Source: Halomonas rhizosphaerae | GTDB taxonomy: Bacteria; Pseudomonadota; Gammaproteobacteria; Pseudomonadales; Halomonadaceae | Length of the DNA stretch: 62,625 nucleotides | Assembly: GCF_030010555.1 (NCBI RefSeq) | Contig: NZ_JASCQP010000009.1 | Coordinates: 1 to 62,625 of the forward strand | Direction: 5' to 3' | In this document: positions 56,442 through 62,625 of the stretch, piece after piece | Numbering within the stretch: the first letter of the stretch is position 1 | How the letters are laid out: the number at the start of each line of letters is the position of its first letter | Made by a program: the position numbers and the translations under genes | Notes under the pieces: generated by a model | Databases searched by the model: none | What the model saw: the letters and a program-made list of their open reading frames with translations, nothing else | What the model was told of the DNA's origin: nothing

Positions 56442-57383
56442 GTGCAAGCCATCAATACCCTGCGTATCGCCACCCGCAAGAGTCAACTGGCCATGTGGCA
56501 GGCCGAGCATGTTCGCGACCGGCTGATGGCCGCCCATCCCGGCCTGAAGGTGGAGCTGGTGGCCATGTCCACCCGCGGCGACAAAATCCTCGACACGCCG
56601 CTGGCCAAGGTCGGCGGCAAGGGGCTCTTCGTCAAGGAGCTGGAGGAGGCGATGCTCGACGGCCGCGCCGACATCGCCGTGCACTCCATGAAGGACGTGC
56701 CCATGCACTTTCCCGAGAGCCTGGGGCTCTCGGTGATCCTCGAGGGCGCCGAGCCCACCGATGCCTTCATCTCCAACCACTACGCCTCCCTGGACGCGCT
56801 GCCCGAGGGCGCGCGCATCGGCACCTCGAGCCTGCGCCGCGGCCTGCAGATGCGCGAGGCGCGCCCCGACCTCGAGGTGCTGAGCCTGCGCGGCAATGTC
56901 CAGACCCGCCTGGGCAAGCTCGACGACGGCGAGTTCGACGCCATCCTGCTGGCCACCTCCGGGCTCCGGCGGCTGGGGCTCGATGATCGCATCACCATGG
57001 AGCTGCCCCCCGAGGTTTGCCTGCCGGCCTGCGGCCAGGGCGCGCTGGGCATCGAGTGTCGCCTGCACGACCCCGAACTGCTCGCGCTGCTCACTCCCCT
57101 TGACGATGCGACCACGGCGACCCGCGTGCGCGCCGAGCGTGCCATGAATACCCGCCTGGAGGGGGGGTGCCAAGTGCCCATCGGCGGTCATGCGGTGTTC
57201 GAGGATGACGGCCAGACCCTGTGGCTGCGTGCCCTGGTGGGCAATCCGGAAGGGACTCGGGTGCTGCGTGCCGAGGGACGCGGCTCCCTGCATGAGCCGG
57301 AGGCCCTCGGCATTCGTGTGGCCGAGGAGCTGCTCGACCAGGGCGCCGGCGAGATCCTCGCCGAGGTCTACGGCGCCGGCTGA
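56442..57383 (+). CDS. hemC: Porphobilinogen deaminase (hydroxymethylbilane synthase)
   Basis: HemC polymerises four porphobilinogens into hydroxymethylbilane. The 313-residue protein carries the dipyrromethane cofactor Cys243 in [33 protein letters not shown] and HSMKDVP segments are in place. The start is taken as the GTG at 56442 (GTGCAAGCC) with GGGAGA about 6 nt upstream; an open frame to 56259 passes the promoter region and is rejected. hemD begins at its last base. Confidence 0.96.
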   Translation: MQAINTLRIATRKSQLAMWQAEHVRDRLMAAHPGLKVELVAMSTRGDKILDTPLAKVGGKGLFVKELEEAMLDGRADIAVHSMKDVPMHFPESLGLSVILEGAEPTDAFISNHYASLDALPEGARIGTSSLRRGLQMREARPDLEVLSLRGNVQTRLGKLDDGEFDAILLATSGLRRLGLDDRITMELPPEVCLPACGQGALGIECRLHDPELLALLTPLDDATTATRVRAERAMNTRLEGGCQVPIGGHAVFEDDGQTLWLRALVGNPEGTRVLRAEGRGSLHEPEALGIRVAEELLDQGAGEILAEVYGAG

Positions 57384-58177
57384 TGGCGGACCTGCCGGTA
57401 CTGATCTCCCGGCCGGGCGAGCGGGCTGGGCCCTTGGCCGCGGCCATCGAGGCCCGGGGCCTTCCCGTCATGCGCCTGGACGTCATGCAACTCGAGCCGC
57501 TGGCGGAGGCTCCGGCGACACGGACTGCGTGGCTGGACATCGACCACTTCCACAAGGTGGTGGTGGTGAGCCCCTTCGCGGCCGAATGCCTGGTCGAGGC
57601 GCTGGATCGCTACTGGCCGCAGCTGCCGGTCGGCATCGACTTCTATGCCGTGGGGGCCTCCACGGCCGCCCTGCTGCACCGGCGCCTTGGCGTGCGGGTC
57701 CATGTGCCCTCGCCGTCGGCCGGCGAGGATACCAGCGAGGCGCTGCTGCGGCTCGCCTCGCTGCAGGCCCTCGGGGAGCGGCGCGTGCTGCTGGTGGCTG
57801 GCGAGGGGGGGCGTCCCCTGATCGCCGATACCCTGGCGGCACGCGGCGCCCGGGTGACCCGCCTGGCGGTCTATCGTCGTCGCCTCCTCGATCCCGATCC
57901 CGCCATGCAGGCGCGGCTCGCCGCTGGCGAATATCGTGCGCTGGTGGTCAGCAGCGGAGAAATCCTCGAACATCTGGCAAGATGGTGCACAGACGCCGCC
58001 TTGAACCAACCGCTAATCGTTTCCAGTGCCCGGTTGGCTACACTGGCCGGCAGGCTGGGGTTTCTTTTTCCCGTCGTGGCGTCGGGTGCCACGCCTGCCG
58101 CCCTGGCGGTCGCGGTCGCCAGGAGCAGCGCCCCGGAGGAGGCCGATGTCGATCATGATGATCTCGAAAAGGGCTAG
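57383..58177 (+). CDS. hemD: Uroporphyrinogen-III synthase
   Basis: HemD cyclises and inverts ring D of hydroxymethylbilane. The 264-residue protein has the two-lobed, weakly conserved HemD fold; recognisable parts are LISRPGERAGPLAAAIEARGLPV at the start, VVVVSPFAAECLV (about residues 55-67), FYAVGASTAALL, and VSSGEILEHL (about 191-200). The ATG overlaps the hemC TGA (TGATG). Assignment rests on family features plus its place between hemC and hemX. Confidence 0.93.
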   Translation: MADLPVLISRPGERAGPLAAAIEARGLPVMRLDVMQLEPLAEAPATRTAWLDIDHFHKVVVVSPFAAECLVEALDRYWPQLPVGIDFYAVGASTAALLHRRLGVRVHVPSPSAGEDTSEALLRLASLQALGERRVLLVAGEGGRPLIADTLAARGARVTRLAVYRRRLLDPDPAMQARLAAGEYRALVVSSGEILEHLARWCTDAALNQPLIVSSARLATLAGRLGFLFPVVASGATPAALAVAVARSSAPEEADVDHDDLEKG

Positions 58178-58183
58178 CGACAG

Positions 58184-59758
58184 ATGAGCAAGCAACCACA
58201 CGATCAGGACGAACAGCAGGCGCCCTCCGGCGCGGAATCGGCGAGCTCGGGGGGCGAGGCCGGCAAGCCGACCGCTTCCGGCAGGCGCCGATCGCGTCGC
58301 TACGACAAGGCCGGCGGCAAGCAGGCCGCCGGCGCGACACAGGGCAAGTCGGACGCCGCGCAGGCGCCTGCAGGCGGCGGTGAGGCCGGCGCCGGGAAGA
58401 CCGCTTCCAGCGCCGCCGACACCTCCGCCAGTCGTCCGGAACAGGGCGACAAGCCGGCATCCGGCAGCGACAAGTCCGCTGCGGCGAAGCCTGCCGCAGA
58501 AAAACCCGCCGCAGAAAAACCCGCCACAGAAAAACCCGCCGCGAGCCAGCAGGCGGCCAGCGCCAAGCCCGCTGCCCCGAGTGGCAGTGCCGCCAAGCCC
58601 AGCAAGGCCGACACGTCGGCCAAGGCCGGCAAGGCCGCTGGCAGCGGCGGGTCGACCGCCCCGGCGGGTGGTGGTGCGTCCGGTGGCACGACCGGCACCT
58701 CCGCCGGTAATGGCGGCAAGGGTGGTGGCAAGGCCGGTGTCCTGGCCCTGGTGCTGGTGATCCTGCTCGCCGTCGGCGTGGGGCTGTTCGGCTGGCAGGC
58801 CTGGCAGAAGCTCGATGCCCAGCAGCAGCGCCTGGCCTCGCTGCCCGGTGACGTGGCCAGCCAGTCGGACCTCGGCGAGCTGCAGGGGCAGCTCGAGAGC
58901 GCGGAGAGCGAGCGTGACGCGGCCCTCGACTCGGCCCTCTCCGACCTGCGCGGCGAGTTCTCCGACTATCGCGGCAGCGTCGACGAGACCCTGGACAAGG
59001 TGCTCGACGAACTCTCCCGCGAGCAGGACACCGACGAGCGCGACTGGCTGCACGCCGAGGCCGCCTACCTGCTGCGCCTGGCCAACCAGCGTCTGCAGCT
59101 GGAGCGCGATGTCGAGGGCGCCGCCGCCCTGCTGCGCACCGCCGACGAGCGGCTCATCGAGGCCGACAACCCGGCCCTGGTGCCGGTGCGACGCGAGATC
59201 GCCTCCGAGCTGGCCGCACTGGATTCGGTACCGCGGGTCGACCGTACCGGGCTCTACCTGGCGCTCAACGCCCAGCAGGAGCAGCTCGCCGGCCAGCCGC
59301 TGGCCCAGGAGATCGAGGAGATCACCGCCGACGCCGCCGCCCTCGAGGAGGCCCCCACGGGGGGCTGGCAGGAGCAGCTGGCGCGCTTCGGCGGCGAGCT
59401 CAAGGAGCTGGTCACCGTGCGCCAGCACGACCAGGCCCTGGAGGCGCTGATCTCGCCGGAGCAGGAGTCCTACCTGCGCCAGAGCGTGCGCCTGGTGCTC
59501 GAGCAGTCCCAGCTGGCGCTGCTCAAGGAGGAGCAGGAGCTCTATGAGGCCAGTCTCGACAAGGCCCTGGCGCTGATCCGCGGCTACTACGATACCGAAG
59601 CCAGCGGCGTCCAGTCAGTGATCGAGCGCCTCGAGGAGCTCAAGCAGCAGAGCATCCGTCCGGAGCTTCCCGATATCAGCGGCTCCCAGCAGGCGCTGGC
59701 GACCTTCATCGAGCGGCGCTTCGAGGGTCGTGACGACGGCCAGGGAGATGACGCATGA
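58184..59758 (+). CDS. hemX: HemX, uroporphyrinogen-III C-methyltransferase-like membrane protein
   Basis: The 524-residue protein has a long N-terminal low-complexity tail (residues 1-183) rich in Ala, Lys, Gly and Ser, one transmembrane helix (about 184-204), and a periplasmic coiled coil and helical domain to the end. No methyltransferase domain is present despite the family name. E. coli HemX is 393 residues, so the extra length is almost entirely the disordered tail. A 15-bp repeat encodes three AEKPA units at residues 104-118. It lies between hemD and hemY; the biochemical role is unknown. Confidence 0.9.
   Translation: MSKQPHDQDEQQAPSGAESASSGGEAGKPTASGRRRSRRYDKAGGKQAAGATQGKSDAAQAPAGGGEAGAGKTASSAADTSASRPEQGDKPASGSDKSAAAKPAAEKPAAEKPATEKPAASQQAASAKPAAPSGSAAKPSKADTSAKAGKAAGSGGSTAPAGGGASGGTTGTSAGNGGKGGGKAGVLALVLVILLAVGVGLFGWQAWQKLDAQQQRLASLPGDVASQSDLGELQGQLESAESERDAALDSALSDLRGEFSDYRGSVDETLDKVLDELSREQDTDERDWLHAEAAYLLRLANQRLQLERDVEGAAALLRTADERLIEADNPALVPVRREIASELAALDSVPRVDRTGLYLALNAQQEQLAGQPLAQEIEEITADAAALEEAPTGGWQEQLARFGGELKELVTVRQHDQALEALISPEQESYLRQSVRLVLEQSQLALLKEEQELYEASLDKALALIRGYYDTEASGVQSVIERLEELKQQSIRPELPDISGSQQALATFIERRFEGRDDGQGDDA
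58493..58537 (+). repeat. Three in-frame 15-bp tandem repeats in hemX
   Basis: The unit GCCGCAGAAAAACCC occurs three times in direct succession (the third has one change, GCCACAG). It encodes repeated A-A/T-E-K-P. Because the unit is a multiple of three, copy-number change would not break the frame. Confidence 0.9.
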
Positions 59759-61002
59759 GAAAGCTGATCCTGATCGTGGTCCTGGGCCTGGCGCTTGGGG
59801 CGCTGTTCGGCCAGCTGATGATGTCGGTGCCGGGCTACTGGCTGGTGCGGGTGGGCGACACCTCGTTCCAGACCTCCTTCTGGTTCGGCCTGGTCCTGCT
59901 GCTGGCCGCCTTCATCGTGCTGCACTTCGCCCTGCGACTGCTGATGCGCCTGACGCGACCGGTGAGCCGCTTCAAGGTGTGGAACAGCCGTGCCCGCAAC
60001 CGCACCGCCATGAAGCGCACCGTGCGCGGCCTGGTGGCGCTGGCCGAGGGCCGCTGGAAGAAGGCCGAGAAGTCGCTGGTCAAGGCGGCCGACGACTCCA
60101 GCACGCCGCTGGTCAATTACCTCTCGGCGGCCCTGGCGGCTCACTACCAGGGGCGCTACGAGCAGGCTGACACCCTGCTCAAGCGCGCTCACCTGAGTAC
60201 CGAGGGGGCCGACACCGCGGTGGGCATGATGCAGGCCCAGCTGATGCTGGACCGCCAGCAGTACGAGGAGGCGCTGGCGATCCTCACCCGCCTGGACCGT
60301 CACCTGCCCAATCACCCCCAGGTGCTCAAGCAACTCAAGCAGGCCTATCTCAGCGTCAGCGACTGGGATGGCCTGCGCCGCCTGATGCCCCGGCTGGCGG
60401 CCCAGCAGCTGATCTCCCGCGAGGAGCGCGAGCAGCTCGAGCTGCGCGCCTACCGCGAGCTGATCGGCCAGGAGGCGCGCAACCCCGGCGACATCGAGCG
60501 GGTCCGCAACCTCTGGGCGGACATGCCCGACCACCTGCGCACCAACACCGACCTGATCGTGCTCTATGCCGAGGCGCTGGTGCGGGGCAACGAGGAGGGC
60601 ATCGCCGAGCGGCTGCTGCGCCACTCGCTCAAGGAGCACTGGGACAGCCGCCTGGTGCTGCGCTACGGCCTGCTCGACGTGGATGCTCGCAGGCAGCTGG
60701 TGGTGGCCGAGAAGTGGCTGCAGGAGCGGCCCAACGACCCGGACCTGCTGCTGACCCTGGGGCGCCTGTCGCTGCGCAACGCCTACTGGGGCAAGGCCCA
60801 GGAGTACTTCGAGGCGAGCCAGCGCCAGCGGCCCAGCGGGGTGGCCTGTGCCGAGCTGGCCCGGCTCTATGCCAACCTGGGCGAGCACCAGAAGAGCCAG
60901 CTCTTCTACCGGCAGAGCGTCGAGCTGCTCGACAAGTCGCTGCCCTCCCTGCCCCAGCCGAGCGAGGAGCCGCACGAGGAGAAGAAGAGCAAGACGGCCT
61001 GA
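59755..61002 (+). CDS. hemY: HemY, TPR-containing membrane protein of the haem operon
   Basis: The 415-residue protein has two N-terminal transmembrane helices (about residues 3-25 and 41-65), the HemY_N domain (SRFKVWNSRARNRTAMKRTVRGLVALAEGRWKKAEKSL, about 72-109), and a series of TPR-like helical repeats (about 95-400) including YLSAALAAHYQGRYEQADTLL. It is thought to scaffold late haem-synthesis enzymes; it is not the Bacillus protoporphyrinogen oxidase of the same name. It overlaps hemX by 4 nt (ATGA). Confidence 0.93.
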   Translation: MRKLILIVVLGLALGALFGQLMMSVPGYWLVRVGDTSFQTSFWFGLVLLLAAFIVLHFALRLLMRLTRPVSRFKVWNSRARNRTAMKRTVRGLVALAEGRWKKAEKSLVKAADDSSTPLVNYLSAALAAHYQGRYEQADTLLKRAHLSTEGADTAVGMMQAQLMLDRQQYEEALAILTRLDRHLPNHPQVLKQLKQAYLSVSDWDGLRRLMPRLAAQQLISREEREQLELRAYRELIGQEARNPGDIERVRNLWADMPDHLRTNTDLIVLYAEALVRGNEEGIAERLLRHSLKEHWDSRLVLRYGLLDVDARRQLVVAEKWLQERPNDPDLLLTLGRLSLRNAYWGKAQEYFEASQRQRPSGVACAELARLYANLGEHQKSQLFYRQSVELLDKSLPSLPQPSEEPHEEKKSKTA

Positions 61003-61041
61003 ACGGTCCGCCGCCGGACCGGCCAGTGATCCACTCTCCAG

Positions 61042-61068
61042 GGGGCGCCCAAGGGCGCCCCTTCTGCT
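61042..61068 (+). terminator. Terminator of the hemCDXY operon
   Basis: GGGGCGCCC and GGGCGCCCC form a near-perfect stem around AA (61042-61061), followed by TTCTGCT, 39 bp after the hemY stop. Confidence 0.75.
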
Positions 61069-61212
61069 GCCTGGTCGTCCGGTATCCAGGCATTAGACCT
61101 TTTTGTATACCCTGATGGCGCCCCGGGTGTTGTCCAATCGGTCAAGAATTGCCTACCCTAGTCGGCGACAGACCTTCCACACCACGACCCACAACAACAA
61201 CGGGACCCCGCC

Positions 61213-62571
61213 ATGGAACAGACAACGACCGCTGCCGCCTCGCCCGCCGCCGCCCCGGGTGGGCGCTGGATCGAGCGCTACTTTCGTGTACGCGACCGCG
61301 GCTCCTCCCTGCGCACCGAGGTGCTCGCGGGCATCGCCACCTTCCTGGCCTCGATGTACATCATCGTCGTCAATCCGGCGATCCTCTCGGATGCCGGCAT
61401 CCCCTTCTCCGCGGCCCTCTCCGCCACCGTGTTGATCAGCTTCATGAGCAGCCTGGCCATGGGGCTCTATGCGCGCAATCCCATCCTGGTGGCCCCGGGG
61501 ATGGGCATGAATGCGCTCTTCACCTACACCCTGGTGCTGGGCGCCGGCCTCTCCTGGGAGGTGGCCCTGGGCTGCGTCTTCTGGTCCGGCGTGCTGTTCG
61601 CGGTGCTGGCGATGTTCAATGTCCGCCAGGCGATCATCGAGGCGATCCCGGCCTCGCTGCGCTACGCCATCACCTGCGGCATCGGGCTCTTCATCACCTT
61701 CATCGGCCTGAAGAACGCCGGCTTCATCGTCGGCAGCGAGGCCACCCTGGTGACCCTGGGCAACTTCGACGCGAGCCTGGTGACCTTCTTCATCGGCCTG
61801 ATGGCCACCGCCATCATGGTGGTGCTGCGCTTCAACGGCGCGCTGATCCTCGGCATCGCCCTGACCACCCTGCTCTCCGCCCCCATGGGCCGCCTGTGGG
61901 GCGAGGAGGTCATGGTGGAGTGGAGCGGCCTGGCCGCCTGGCCCGACTTCAGCGCGGTGATGCAGGTGGATATCTGGGGGGCGCTGAAGGTGGCCTACCT
62001 GCCGTTCATCTTCGTGATGCTGTTCACCAACTTCTTCGACGCCCTCTCCTGCTTCATGGCGCTCTCCGAGTCGGCGGACCTCAAGGACAAGGACGGCAAC
62101 CCGCGCAACCTCAAGCGCTCCATGACCGTGGATGCCTTCGCCTCGATGATCGCCGCGCCGCTCGGTACCAGCGCGGCCCAGACCTTCATCGAGTCCGGCG
62201 CCGGGGTCGCCCAGGGCGGGCGTACCGGCCTGGTGGCGGTGACCATCGCGCTGCTCTTCCTGCCCTTCCTGTTCCTCTCGCCGCTGCTCTCGCTGGTGCC
62301 GGGCATTGCCACGGCCCCGGCCCTGGTGCTGGTGGGGCTGTTCATGCTGGCGCCGGTGGCGAAGATCGACTGGGCACGTGCCGAGGAGGCCTTCCCGGCC
62401 TTCCTGGCGATCATCCTGATGCCGCTGACCTACTCGATCACCCTGGGGATCGCCTTCGGCTTCCTCTCCTTCGTGCTGATCAAGCTCTTCACCGGGCGCA
62501 TGGAGGCGATCCGCCCGGCCATGTGGGTCTCGGCGGCGCTCAGCGTGCTGATGCTGGTAACCACCCACTGA
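61213..62571 (+). CDS. AzgA-type NCS2 purine permease (adenine/guanine/hypoxanthine)
   Basis: The 452-residue inner-membrane protein has about 12-14 helices. It begins with RWIERYFRVRDRGSSLRTEVLAGIATFLASMYIIVVNPAILSDAG, the typical opening of the AzgA/GhxP branch, and shows VAPGMGMNALFTYT (about 95-108), TFIGLKNAGF and LFTNFFDALSCFMALSESADL (about 275-295). This branch transports adenine, guanine or hypoxanthine by proton symport, unlike the xanthine/uracil branch at 3697. No purine riboswitch was recognised in its 5' region. Confidence 0.93.
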   Translation: MEQTTTAAASPAAAPGGRWIERYFRVRDRGSSLRTEVLAGIATFLASMYIIVVNPAILSDAGIPFSAALSATVLISFMSSLAMGLYARNPILVAPGMGMNALFTYTLVLGAGLSWEVALGCVFWSGVLFAVLAMFNVRQAIIEAIPASLRYAITCGIGLFITFIGLKNAGFIVGSEATLVTLGNFDASLVTFFIGLMATAIMVVLRFNGALILGIALTTLLSAPMGRLWGEEVMVEWSGLAAWPDFSAVMQVDIWGALKVAYLPFIFVMLFTNFFDALSCFMALSESADLKDKDGNPRNLKRSMTVDAFASMIAAPLGTSAAQTFIESGAGVAQGGRTGLVAVTIALLFLPFLFLSPLLSLVPGIATAPALVLVGLFMLAPVAKIDWARAEEAFPAFLAIILMPLTYSITLGIAFGFLSFVLIKLFTGRMEAIRPAMWVSAALSVLMLVTTH

Positions 62572-62601
62572 GGCGGCGTCGCTGACTGCCCGAGACGCCA
62601 G

Positions 62602-62625
62602 CGGGGCTGCCGAAAGGCAGCCCCG
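62602..62625 (+). terminator. Terminator hairpin of the purine permease gene
   Basis: CGGGGCTGCC pairs perfectly with GGCAGCCCCG around a GAAA loop. The window ends at the last base of the stem, so the U tract cannot be seen. Confidence 0.7.

Noticed and set aside
61069..61212. Purine riboswitch upstream of the AzgA-type permease
   Set aside because: No three-way-junction core with the conserved loop words was recognised; the leader is short and CA-rich.

Overview
The window is high-GC gammaproteobacterial chromosome and almost certainly comes from Halomonas or a close relative (Halomonadaceae). The strongest clue is a complete teaABCD ectoine/hydroxyectoine TRAP uptake locus (33896-37484), whose binding protein closely resembles what I recall of Halomonas elongata TeaA. 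Housekeeping neighbourhoods (cytochrome c4/engB, argH/lptM/lysA/dapF/DUF484/xerC/HAD phosphatase, hemCDXY) are arranged as in Pseudomonas-like gammaproteobacteria. No rRNA, tRNA, CRISPR array or prophage was recognised. The only mobile element is the left end of an IS3-family (IS150-like) element at 1-515.

Layout. 1-3.6 kb: IS3 end, an IclR-family regulator, an ECHDC3-like crotonase-fold protein and a fold-type III PLP enzyme. 3.7-6.5 kb: purine uptake and salvage (NCS2 xanthine/uracil permease, 8-oxoguanine deaminase). 6.8-11.4 kb: serA, then the isoprenoid operon xseB-ispA-dxs. 11.4-18 kb: djlA, a GST, trhA, ribA, hemE, a VanZ-like protein and small proteins, then divergent finR/fprA. 19.1-21.6 kb: amtB flanked by two PII genes, with three extra tandem copies of a PII 3' end. 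21.9-29.6 kb: ubiK, comM, a lipoprotein/hydrolase pair, glcB, a thioesterase, a DUF423 protein and trmB. 29.6-29.8 kb: a strong candidate for an unannotated small RNA under a Fur-like box. 29.8-33.8 kb: AEC transporter, FixH-like/SCO pair, esterase and FKBP. 33.9-37.5 kb: teaDCBA. 37.6-43.5 kb: TIGR02444 protein, ABC-F protein, dtd, a chalcone-isomerase-like protein, a tandem universal stress protein, thiD and yqaA-like. 43.6-46.8 kb: a second TRAP system (TakP-like). 46.9-50 kb: EEP protein, dsbA, cytochrome c4, engB. 50-57 kb: lysine and arginine biosynthesis with xerC. 56.4-61 kb: hemCDXY. 61.2-62.6 kb: a second purine permease.

How the parts fit. The content suits a halophile that recycles compatible solutes (teaABCD), senses nitrogen through PII/AmtB, and makes haem (hemE, hemCDXY), isoprenoids (ispA, dxs), lysine and arginine. 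Two matching IclR-type palindromes, one before the IclR gene and one before malate synthase G 24 kb away, suggest that this IclR protein controls glyoxylate use.

The most interesting undescribed element is the roughly 115-nt minus-strand RNA predicted at 29770-29656. It has a TTGACA promoter, an overlapping Fur-like box, two 5' stem-loops, a single-stranded pyrimidine-rich segment containing CAUUGCU (also present in E. coli RyhB) and a clear intrinsic terminator. The second is the tandem array of glnK 3' ends at 19124-19483. All calls come from reading the sequence and from family knowledge; no database search was run.
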